Below, piece by piece: positions 6,430-12,556 of a stretch of DNA of 12,556 nucleotides; within the stretch, counting starts at the first letter, position 1, and every line of letters starts with the position of its first letter. The notes under the pieces are model-generated. The model saw nothing but the letters and a program-made list of their open reading frames with translations. It did no database searches and was not told the origin of the DNA. A program made the translations under genes and the position numbers. Origin of the DNA: Butyricicoccus_A sp964513445 (GTDB taxonomy: Bacteria; Bacillota; Clostridia; Oscillospirales; Butyricicoccaceae); NCBI GenBank assembly GCA_964513445.1, contig CAZEMM010000059.1:1-12556 (forward strand), written 5' to 3'.

Positions 6430-8091
6430 TTACGTATTTTGAAGTGTATTGATGAGCGCGGGGATGAACTGTTTTTTGCGCGAAACCACGCCCTCAAGCA
6501 GCAGTGGCTCGCCCGGTTTTACAGTATGACCAAACGAACGCTCCAGCAGCTCCGCGGACCGCGGGCCGGCATACAGCACTTCGCTCGACTGGGTGACAAT
6601 ATTGGTTACTAGATAAAAGATCTCATCCACGTCTTCCCTGCTTAAAACCTGTTCCAGATGCGGCTGCATCATGCGCTTCGCCGCCGCGCGATTTTTGTCG
6701 CTGACATAGCTGCCCTGGCCGACGCCAAAGCGGATTTTATTGCTGGCGAACACCTTATAATCCTGCTGCAAAATCTGATCCGGCGTTTTGCCCTCAAGGT
6801 TTTCTCCCGCCTCAAACATTTCCACCGCAAACGTGTCTATATCAATTCCTGCAATCCTTGCAAGCTGCTCCGCTACGTATTTATCTTGCTGTGTACATGT
6901 CGGCGAGCGAAAAATCAACGTGTCCGATAAAATTGCGCTGCACAGGATGCCGGCGATATTCTCCGGGATCTCGATGCCATTTTCGCAATACATCTGATAC
7001 ACAATTGTAGCTGTGCAGCCGACTGGCTGATTTCGGAAATACACCGGCCCAGTCGTTTCCAGATTTCCAATGCGGTGATGGTCAATGATTTCCAGAATTT
7101 CCGCATCCTCAAAGCCATCCACACATTGGGTTTTTTCATTGTGATCGACCAAAACCAGCTGCTTGCGTTTCAAATTCAAAACATTTCGACGGGAAATAAC
7201 GCCCTGATAAACGCCCTGCTTATCGACAACCGGGAAATAATTGTGACGAACCTTGCCCATGATCTCCTTCGCCTCTTCAACCGGTGTGGACAGCTGGAAC
7301 GAAATGATCGAGCGCACCATCGGATGCCGGATCGGAATGCTTTGATTGATGAGATTGGATGCCTGATACGTATCGTATGGGGTACTAATAACCGTGCAGT
7401 TGTGTTCCTTTGCAATTTTAACGATTGTTTTTGCAATATTCGGTGTCATACAAACAACCAGACACGCTGCCTCCAGCTCAATTGCGCACAACTGCGCTTC
7501 ATAGCGATTTGCGACAACCACAATATCGCCCGGCTCCACCATTGTCTCCATTGCCTCCGGACTGCCCGCCGCAATAACAATCTTGCCGTGATCCAGGCTG
7601 TGTGCAGCGGAGCCTGTCACCAGCGTGCCCTGCAGCGTTTCTACTATATTAGAAATCGGCGTATGCGCATTGGAAACGGAGTGCGGGTCCAGGCTGTCCA
7701 TATTCGCCATCGCAATGCGTTTCAATGTAATCAAGCCCTCCAGCGTATCGTCGCTGTTGGTGATGGGCAGCGTTGTGATGTCCTGATCGCGCATGGTCTC
7801 CCATGCACGGCGCACTGTCATATTGCCATCGACGCCCTCAATATAGCGGATGTCAATATCACGCACCTTTGCATGCACATCCAAACAGATTCGCGGGGGC
7901 AAAAATCCAAACCGTTCCAGCACAAATGCCGTTTCCTGATTCATTTCCCCTGCGCGGCGCGGCTCATAGGTTTTGTCCGTAATGATATTTTTTAGATGCG
8001 CATATGCGATGGCAGAGCAAATGGAATCCGTATCCGGGTTTTTGTGTCCGATCACGTTAATACTTCGTTTTGACAGATTTTTTTGTGTCAT
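6430..8091 (-). CDS. ppaC: Manganese-dependent inorganic pyrophosphatase with CBS-DRTGG-CBS regulatory insert
   Basis: A cytoplasmic family II (DHH/DHHA2) pyrophosphatase that hydrolyses pyrophosphate and pulls biosynthetic reactions forward. The 553-residue protein is far longer than the roughly 310-residue minimal enzyme because the catalytic DHH domain is interrupted. Metal-site motifs are GHKNPDTDS (15-23), VDHNE (315-319), IDHHR (336-340) and LSDTLIFRSPTCT (388-400). The C-terminal DHHA2 part ends with the substrate signature SRKKQ (537-541). Between about 70 and 310 lie two CBS domains around a DRTGG-like domain; known relatives sense adenine nucleotides or diadenosine polyphosphates there. 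The start at 8091 is chosen over the ATG at 8106 because GGAGGGG lies between the two. No neighbour suggests a special role. Confidence 0.95.
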   Translation of the reverse strand: MTQKNLSKRSINVIGHKNPDTDSICSAIAYAHLKNIITDKTYEPRRAGEMNQETAFVLERFGFLPPRICLDVHAKVRDIDIRYIEGVDGNMTVRRAWETMRDQDITTLPITNSDDTLEGLITLKRIAMANMDSLDPHSVSNAHTPISNIVETLQGTLVTGSAAHSLDHGKIVIAAGSPEAMETMVEPGDIVVVANRYEAQLCAIELEAACLVVCMTPNIAKTIVKIAKEHNCTVISTPYDTYQASNLINQSIPIRHPMVRSIISFQLSTPVEEAKEIMGKVRHNYFPVVDKQGVYQGVISRRNVLNLKRKQLVLVDHNEKTQCVDGFEDAEILEIIDHHRIGNLETTGPVYFRNQPVGCTATIVYQMYCENGIEIPENIAGILCSAILSDTLIFRSPTCTQQDKYVAEQLARIAGIDIDTFAVEMFEAGENLEGKTPDQILQQDYKVFASNKIRFGVGQGSYVSDKNRAAAKRMMQPHLEQVLSREDVDEIFYLVTNIVTQSSEVLYAGPRSAELLERSFGHTVKPGEPLLLEGVVSRKKQFIPALINTLQNT

Positions 8092-8097
8092 ATGTTT

Positions 8098-8104
8098 CCC
8101 CTCC
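8098..8104 (-). promoter_or_regulatory. Ribosome-binding site that fixes the ppaC start
   Basis: GGAGGGG on the minus strand ends six bases before ATG 8091. It overlaps the alternative in-frame ATG at 8106, which would leave it inside the coding region, so translation most likely begins at 8091. Confidence 0.8.
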
Positions 8105-8181
8105 ATACATTCTTTGCCCTACTCCATATTCTTCTCTGTCTCCTGCATATCATCAGGAATCAGCTTCTTATTCCATATTGT

Positions 8182-8210
8182 ATCGTAAAACAATAAAATT
8201 TAAATGTCAA
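8182..8210 (-). promoter_or_regulatory. Predicted ppaC promoter
   Basis: On the minus strand a consensus TTGACA (8210-8205) and TACGAT (8187-8182) are 17 bases apart. The 5' leader to the start codon would be about 85 bases. It points away from the capA-like promoter, making 8182-8296 a divergent control region. Confidence 0.7.
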
Positions 8211-8270
8211 CCATTACCATAGCAGATTATCCTGCCGCCGCCATATTTTTTAAGAAATAAGTCGTTTCTC

Positions 8271-8296
8271 TTGACAATTGTGTGAAATATTGTCAA
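8271..8296 (+). promoter_or_regulatory. Inverted repeat overlapping the -35 box of the capA-like gene
   Basis: TTGACAAT (8271-8278) and ATTGTCAA (8289-8296) form a perfect 8-bp dyad with a 10-base spacer. The left arm contains a consensus TTGACA -35 box on the + strand. The best -10 candidates (around 8296-8304, such as TATAGA) are 19-22 bases away, which is not ideal. The size and placement suit an operator for a dimeric repressor or activator, but I cannot name the regulator. Confidence 0.5.
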
Positions 8297-8328
8297 ACTA
8301 TAGATATTACGATAAAAAGAGGTGTGAT

Positions 8329-9642
8329 ATGAAAAGAGAGAAAAACGGCAACCATGCGCCGAAGATGCATCTGGGAAAGCTATTATGTCTAATCCTACTC
8401 GGCTGCATCGTCTTTATCGCGGCAGTTTGCGGTACAGTGCGCATACTGCGCGGCACGGGCTCCTCGACAGAGTCGGACGAACCAACGGCGGCGTCCGAGC
8501 CGGTACAACCGCAGGAACAGAAAGAGACCTACGAGCAGGTCAGCGTCTCGTTGGTCGCCGTCGGTGACAACCTCATTCACAATTCCCTGCTGAAGGATTC
8601 CTACGTAGGGGATGGTCACTATGACATGGCGCCGTTCTATTCAGAGATCAAGCCATATATTGAAGCGGCTGATATTGCAGTCATCAATCAGGAATCGCCG
8701 CTCGGCACGGGTACGCCGTCTGCCTATCCGACCTTTAACACGCCGCAGGACTGCGGTCTTGCGCTGATCGACACCGGTTTTGATGTCATTTCTCATGCGA
8801 ACAACCATGCAATGGACTCTGGCTCCAGCGCAATCTACGATACAATTGAATTTTGGGACGCACATGCAGATGAGGGTGTGATACGCATCGGCATCGCAAA
8901 GGATGCGGCCGACCGCGCGCAAATCCGTTATCTGGAGCGCAACGGCATGAAGATCGGCTTTTTAGCGTATACATTTGACCTTAACGGCTTTTCTCTGCCG
9001 GAGGACAATCCGGATTTGGTATCACTGATCGATAAGGAAAAAATGGCAGAGGAAATTGCCGCTGTCAAGCAGGAATGTGATGCCGTTGTTGTGATGATGC
9101 ATTGGGGCGTTGAATATGAATCCGTGCAAAACAGCGAGCAGGAGGATCTGGCAGAGTTTTTGACGGAAAATGGCGCGACGCTCATCATCGGCAGTCATCC
9201 GCATGTATGCCAGCCATGCGAATGGGTCGAGTCGGAAAACGGCAACCGTACCTTCTGCCTATATTCCACCGGCAACTTTATCTCCGCGCAATTTGACGCG
9301 GAAAGCATGGTGGAGGGCATGCTTCAGGTTACGCTGACCCGTCAGACTGACGGCACAGTCATTGTGGAAAATCCGGGTGTCATGCCGCTGATCTGCACAT
9401 TTAGCAGCTGGAGAAATTTCCGTGTGATTCCACTGGATGATTACACCGACAGCATGGCATATGCGCATACGCTGTCCGGTATGAGCGTATCGCATGTGCG
9501 AAGCATTGCCGAGGAAGCGTTTGGCGAATATATGATTGAAGCGACCATCCCGACCACCTATTGCGCGCAGGAGGATGAAGCGGCAGAACAGGATGACACC
9601 AATGCTGCGGACGATACGGCAGACGCATCGGAGGCCGCATGA
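8329..9642 (+). CDS. Membrane-anchored CapA-family (PGA_cap) metallophosphoesterase-like protein
   Basis: A 437-residue protein of the CapA family, known from poly-gamma-glutamate capsule synthesis. A positively charged N-terminus is followed by one membrane helix (about 17-37), then a Ser/Glu/Pro-rich linker (43-68), so the catalytic part should be outside the membrane. The fold signatures are VAVGDNLIH (77-85), VINQESPLG (118-126), SHANNHAMD (155-163), MMHWGVEY (256-263), IIGSHPHVCQPCEW (286-299) and LYSTGNFIS (311-319), supplying the expected His/Asp/Asn residues of a metal site. The tail from about 412 is acidic and low in complexity. The start follows AGAGGTG; the frame continues upstream without a ribosome-binding site. 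No capB/capC neighbours are present, so a role in capsule is not supported and the substrate is unknown. Confidence 0.85.
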   Translation: MKREKNGNHAPKMHLGKLLCLILLGCIVFIAAVCGTVRILRGTGSSTESDEPTAASEPVQPQEQKETYEQVSVSLVAVGDNLIHNSLLKDSYVGDGHYDMAPFYSEIKPYIEAADIAVINQESPLGTGTPSAYPTFNTPQDCGLALIDTGFDVISHANNHAMDSGSSAIYDTIEFWDAHADEGVIRIGIAKDAADRAQIRYLERNGMKIGFLAYTFDLNGFSLPEDNPDLVSLIDKEKMAEEIAAVKQECDAVVVMMHWGVEYESVQNSEQEDLAEFLTENGATLIIGSHPHVCQPCEWVESENGNRTFCLYSTGNFISAQFDAESMVEGMLQVTLTRQTDGTVIVENPGVMPLICTFSSWRNFRVIPLDDYTDSMAYAHTLSGMSVSHVRSIAEEAFGEYMIEATIPTTYCAQEDEAAEQDDTNAADDTADASEAA

Positions 9643-9703
9643 CCGTTTGACAAGCGTGGCAAAGCAGATCAATTCTCTCATTTTCATGTGAAATCGCAAC
9701 CAA

Positions 9704-9748
9704 ATCGGGTAGGAAACTGGCTGAGAAACGGCCAGTCTCCTACCCGAT
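9704..9748. terminator. Shared long hairpin between convergent capA-like and hydF genes
   Basis: An 18-bp stem with a single A-C mismatch (9704-9721 with 9731-9748) and a 9-base loop lies 61 bases after the capA-like stop and 17 bases after the hydF stop. Neither side has a strong T-run, but the position between converging genes and the stem strength suggest a bidirectional terminator or 3'-end stabiliser. Confidence 0.7.
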
Positions 9749-9765
9749 CAATCTGTTTGGATTTA

Positions 9766-10974
9766 TCAGCGCAAAGAAATGTCAGAAAACGGCGCAGTGG
9801 CGCGGGCCAAAATACCGTGGATATGGGAAATCAGGATGCCGTAATTGGTCATCGGCACACCGTCGTCCTGCGCGCGTGCGATGCGGTATTTCATCTCGCG
9901 CTCGCTCAGCATACATGCGCCGCAATGCACGATCAGCTGGTAGCGTGACAGATCGTCCGGGAATGAACCGCCGCTGGAAAATTCGTATTGGAAAGTCTTG
10001 CCTGTATATTGCGCGATCCAACGCGGCAGCTTGACCGTGCCGATGTCGTCGCACTGGCGATGATGCGTGCAGCCCTCAGAAATTAAAATTCTATCGCCGT
10101 CATGCAGCTTGTCCAGTGCGCGGACGCCGTCAAGGTTGCTTTGCAGCTGTCCCTTATAGCGTGCAAACAAGATGGAAAATGAGGTCAGCGGTACCTCTGG
10201 CGGCGTAATCCCTGCGACAACTCCAAAAGCCTGGCTATCTGTGATGACCATGCGCGGTGGCTGGCCGAGCTTTTGAAGCGTCTCTGCAAGCTCCGTTTCA
10301 CGGCAAACAATCGCTGTTGCGCCGCATTCCAAAATATCGCGGATGGTTTGCTGCTGCGGCAGAATCAACCTGCCCTTGGGTGCGGCAGAATCGATCGGTA
10401 CGACGAGCACAACAAAATCACTCGGCTGGAGCAGATCAGCCACAATGCGTCGCGGATTGTCGCCGGAGGGCGCGAGTGCCGCTATGGCATCCTTGAGCGC
10501 GTGAATGCCAGCTCCGGTCTTTGCGCTGACATAGCGCACGGATGACGTATCCGGTGGGACGGTTTGCAGCTGATCGCATTTATTCATTACAATGATATGC
10601 GGAATTTTTTTCTGTTCCAGTCGGTCGAGTAGTTCCTGATGCGCAGCGTCCATGCCCTCCTCGGCATCTACAACGACAACGCCGAGATCACATTTGTTCA
10701 TCACCTGCATTGCTTTTCGGATGCGCTGTGCGCCCAGTGTGCTCTCGTCATCCAAACCCGGCGTGTCAATCATGACGATCGGCCCAAGCGGCAAAAGCTC
10801 CATTGCTTTGGAAACTGGATCAGTCGTTGTACCCGCGATGTCTGAGACAATGGCGAGTTCCTGCCCTGTCATTGCGTTGATCAGGCTGGATTTTCCAGCG
10901 TTGCGCTTGCCAAAAATACCGATATGCACGCGTTCAGACGATGGCGTTGCGTTCATGCCTGCGTTTTCTCCCAT
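9766..10974 (-). CDS. hydF: [FeFe]-hydrogenase H-cluster maturation GTPase HydF
   Basis: The scaffold and GTPase that carries the 2Fe subcluster made by HydE and HydG and delivers it to the apo-hydrogenase. The 402-residue protein has an N-terminal G domain: Walker A GKRNAGKS (22-29), DTPG (70-73) and NKCD (131-134). The C-terminal region carries the HydF cluster motif, CTH at 302-304 and CGAC at 351-354, giving exactly CxHx46CxxC. GTVKLPRW follows the first motif, as in the family. The GTP domain alone could suggest MnmE or Era, but the cluster motif excludes them. ATG 10974 is preferred over a GTG three codons upstream because GAGGTG lies at suitable distance. hydE, hydG and the hydrogenase are not in the window and should lie elsewhere. 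Confidence 0.96.
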   Translation of the reverse strand: MGENAGMNATPSSERVHIGIFGKRNAGKSSLINAMTGQELAIVSDIAGTTTDPVSKAMELLPLGPIVMIDTPGLDDESTLGAQRIRKAMQVMNKCDLGVVVVDAEEGMDAAHQELLDRLEQKKIPHIIVMNKCDQLQTVPPDTSSVRYVSAKTGAGIHALKDAIAALAPSGDNPRRIVADLLQPSDFVVLVVPIDSAAPKGRLILPQQQTIRDILECGATAIVCRETELAETLQKLGQPPRMVITDSQAFGVVAGITPPEVPLTSFSILFARYKGQLQSNLDGVRALDKLHDGDRILISEGCTHHRQCDDIGTVKLPRWIAQYTGKTFQYEFSSGGSFPDDLSRYQLIVHCGACMLSEREMKYRIARAQDDGVPMTNYGILISHIHGILARATAPFSDISLR

Positions 10975-11006
10975 TGTACTCACCTCATCAAATTTCTGTT
11001 GCTTTT

Positions 11007-11035
11007 ATTATACAACCTGCTGTCTCATCCGTAAA
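11007..11035 (-). promoter_or_regulatory. Predicted hydF promoter
   Basis: On the minus strand a perfect TATAAT (11012-11007) has TTTACG (11035-11030) 17 bases upstream. CTGTCT/AGACAG (11020-11025 and 11035-11040) form a short dyad reaching into the -35 box. The rest of the intergenic stretch to 11185 shows no clear promoter for the downstream + strand gene. Confidence 0.65.
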
Positions 11036-11185
11036 GACAGATAAAGGTGCATTTTTGGCACAAATATAGGAATAAAAATGCGCAAAAAGTAGCATGTTGC
11101 GGCCAGCTCGCCAATATCTGCTGATGTGCTCTGCGACGCATATTCCGACCTGATTTCGAGCAGACTGCTTGATGGGTGATTTGAT

Positions 11186-11614
11186 GTGAAACAGGCAGAA
11201 AAAACGGCAATTCTCATCTCCTTTGGCAGCTGGGGATATCCGCTGTTGGAATATATATGGCGTGGATGGTCGCATTGGTCTATGGCGCTGGCGGGCGGAG
11301 TATGCTTTGGCCTGCTCGGGCAGGTGTCCGACTATCTGCATGGTAAAAGCCTGCCGCTGCGCTGTGCTGCCGGTTCTGCCGTCATCACAGGTGTAGAATT
11401 TGTATTCGGATGTGTATTTAATTTAGGGCTGCATATGCAGGTGTGGGACTATTCCAACGAACTGTTAAATGTTGCCGGGCAAATATGTGCGCGCTACAGC
11501 GCTATTTGGTTCGTGCTCAGCGCACCGCTTATGCTGTTGGCTGACCATATCGTTGTAAAGGAACGCGTTTTCCCCTTGCAAACAGCAGATAAACAGCCTA
11601 TAATAAAAGCATAG
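11186..11614 (+). CDS. Small integral membrane protein, CmpB-like (putative ABC-transporter type IV family)
   Basis: A 142-residue hydrophobic protein with about four membrane segments (roughly 7-24, 31-50, 60-82 and 101-121). The segment WDYSNELLNVAGQICARYSAIW (split around 87-108: WDYS, then NVAGQIC, then YSAIW) resembles the conserved C-terminal part of proteins annotated as putative ABC transporter permease CmpB, which are common in Clostridia and have no proven function. No ATPase gene is nearby, so an ABC transporter role is not supported here. The start is GTG at 11186, since an in-frame TGA lies three codons upstream; the ribosome-binding site (GGGTGAT) is weak. The 3' end of the gene overlaps a predicted promoter for the CoaX-like gene. 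Confidence 0.68.
   Translation: MKQAEKTAILISFGSWGYPLLEYIWRGWSHWSMALAGGVCFGLLGQVSDYLHGKSLPLRCAAGSAVITGVEFVFGCVFNLGLHMQVWDYSNELLNVAGQICARYSAIWFVLSAPLMLLADHIVVKERVFPLQTADKQPIIKA
11576..11604 (+). promoter_or_regulatory. Predicted internal promoter for the CoaX-like gene
   Basis: TTGCAA (11576-11581) and a perfect TATAAT (11599-11604) are 17 bases apart, lying within the last codons of the CmpB-like gene. A start near 11611 would leave a leader of about 40 bases that contains a TTGCG/CGCAA hairpin (11619-11633) just before the ribosome-binding site. Confidence 0.65.
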
Positions 11615-11637
11615 TTTTTTGCGTATTGCGCAACGGG

Positions 11638-11642
11638 AAGGA
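11638..11642 (+). promoter_or_regulatory. Ribosome-binding site that decides the CoaX-like start
   Basis: AAGGA ends seven bases before ATG 11650 but only one base before ATG 11644, so 11650 is the better start. That start also aligns with the usual CoaX N-terminus (MLLA followed by the first motif at residue 6). A TTG at 11626 is in frame but has no such support. Confidence 0.7.
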
Positions 11643-11649
11643 AATGGCT

Positions 11650-12423
11650 ATGCTTTTGGCAATGAATGTACAGAATGCAAACATTACATTGGGCTGCTTT
11701 GATGAGTCCCAGCTGCGGATTGTTGCACACATTTCGACGGAAACCGGACAAACGGCCGACCAGTACGCTTGCCAGCTGGACAGTGTGCTGCGGCTGTATG
11801 GCTGCCGTGCCTCGGAAATTTTTGGTGCAGTCATGTGTTCTGTGGTTCCTTCACTTAGCGGTACTTTGGAACAGGCAGTCAAACTGCTTTTTGGCTGTGA
11901 TATGGTCAATGTGTCCTCCGGCGTCAAAACCGGTCTCAGCATTGAGATCGACAATCCGCGGCTTCTCGGCAGTGATCTGGTATGTTTGTCGGTGCAGGCC
12001 GCAGCGCTGGGGAGGCTGCCCGCGCTGGTCATTGATATGAATACCGCGACAACCTTTACCGCACTGGATCAGCGCGGCACGCTCATCGGCTCTGCGATTG
12101 CACCGGGTGTACGCATTGGGCTGGACGCCCTGCATGCACACGCGGCACAGCTGCCGTCTGTCAGCCTGACGAGTCATCCCTGCACGCTGATTGGAAAAAA
12201 TACGATCGACGCCATGACCGCCGGCGTTCTGTTGGGGGCGGCAAGTATGGTGGATGGCATGATCGAAAAATTCCGCGCAGCATTGGGTGATGATTTGACG
12301 GTTTATCTGACCGGAACGGATGCAGCGCCGGTCACACCGTATCTGCAGCAGCCGGTGCAATGTATAGATGATATGGTATTGTACGGACTGCATCGCATCT
12401 GGACAAAAAATCGCAAGTATTAA
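11650..12423 (+). CDS. CoaX-like protein (type III pantothenate kinase fold) with altered catalytic motifs
   Basis: The 257-residue length and overall sequence match type III pantothenate kinase, the acetate/sugar-kinase-fold enzyme of the first step of coenzyme A synthesis. The C-terminal half is well kept: LPSVSL (168-173) and IGKNTIDAMTAG (181-192). The ATP side is not. The family motif DxGNT at residues 6-10 reads NVQNA, so the essential Asp, the Gly and the Thr are all changed. GADR reads GSDL (107-110), keeping Asp109 but losing Arg. DFGTATTFD reads DMNTATTFT (129-137), and the late TGG reads TGT (221-223). The frame is intact without stops, so it is maintained rather than a decaying pseudogene. 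A catalytically dead, regulatory or repurposed homologue is more likely than a working kinase; a canonical coaX or coaA would then be elsewhere. Confidence 0.85.
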   Translation: MLLAMNVQNANITLGCFDESQLRIVAHISTETGQTADQYACQLDSVLRLYGCRASEIFGAVMCSVVPSLSGTLEQAVKLLFGCDMVNVSSGVKTGLSIEIDNPRLLGSDLVCLSVQAAALGRLPALVIDMNTATTFTALDQRGTLIGSAIAPGVRIGLDALHAHAAQLPSVSLTSHPCTLIGKNTIDAMTAGVLLGAASMVDGMIEKFRAALGDDLTVYLTGTDAAPVTPYLQQPVQCIDDMVLYGLHRIWTKNRKY

Positions 12424-12436
12424 AATTCATAAAAAC

Positions 12437-12481
12437 GGACAGGGCACCGACACAAACGTGGGTAACCCTGTCCTTGTTTTT
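12437..12481 (+). terminator. Terminator of the CoaX-like gene
   Basis: GGACAGGG (12437-12444) pairs with CCCTGTCC (12466-12473), flanked by AAAAAC before and TTGTTTTT after, with a 21-base loop. It starts 13 bases after the stop codon. The remaining 75 bases of the window show no gene or clear signal. Confidence 0.85.
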
Positions 12482-12556
12482 CCCTTCAGAAGTGCGCTCC
12501 TTCCCTCCGGTATCGTTTGAACAGAGATTAGAGCAATGAAGTCTTGCGATTCAAAT

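Noticed and set aside
7075..7995. A 306-codon open frame on the + strand opposite ppaC
   Set aside because: It mirrors the conserved ppaC coding region and gives a Cys/Arg/Asn-rich protein without domains; it is a shadow frame.
9766..10974. Possible MnmE or Era GTPase
   Set aside because: The G domain is similar, but the C-terminal CxHx46CxxC cluster motif is specific to HydF.
11041..11185. A promoter for the CmpB-like gene
   Set aside because: TTGGCA and TTGCGG boxes occur, but none has a credible -10 box at the right spacing, so none is listed.

Overview
The window is an ordinary-looking chromosomal stretch from an anaerobic, moderately GC-rich Firmicute, most likely a Clostridia/Oscillospirales gut-type bacterium. 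I infer this from the oxygen-independent thiamine-thiazole operon (ThiH rather than ThiO), an [FeFe]-hydrogenase maturation GTPase (HydF), a CBS/DRTGG-type manganese pyrophosphatase, a CmpB-like membrane protein and strong Shine-Dalgarno sites of the GGAGG type. No species can be named from the sequence alone.

Layout. (1) Positions 71-3972: a sigma-A-type promoter, a TPP riboswitch with a terminator-type expression platform, then thiS-thiF-thiG-thiH-tenI on the + strand, closed by a strong terminator. Together these make and tautomerise the thiazole half of thiamine; the pyrimidine half and the coupling enzyme are not here. The last gene sits where thiE is often found but has TenI tautomerase signatures. 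(2) Positions 3994-5996: a promoter, a GT28/MGDG-synthase-like glycosyltransferase and proC, overlapping by four bases. (3) Positions 5997-6262: a structured intergenic stretch with three successive hairpins, a 12-bp direct repeat that resembles the end of an insertion sequence, and a minus-strand terminator. (4) Minus strand: tRNA-Ala(CGC), with its own promoter and an unusual dyad beside it, then ppaC. (5) Positions 8182-8296: a divergent control region with promoters for ppaC (minus) and a capA-like gene (plus); the latter overlaps a perfect 8-bp inverted repeat. (6) The capA-like gene and minus-strand hydF converge on a shared long hairpin. (7) Positions 11186-12481: a small four-helix membrane protein of the CmpB type, then a CoaX-like protein with its own predicted promoter and a terminator.

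Most of the window is housekeeping. The observation most worth following is the last gene: it keeps the length and fold signature of type III pantothenate kinase, but the phosphate-binding DxGNT motif has become NxQNA and other active-site positions have changed. It is probably not a working kinase and may be a regulator or a repurposed binding protein. Other points of interest are the ThiS-like N-terminal domain fused to ThiF without a diglycine tail, the TenI-for-ThiE assignment, the structured intergenic region and the dyad beside the tRNA promoter. I see no CRISPR array, prophage, intact insertion sequence or defence system.
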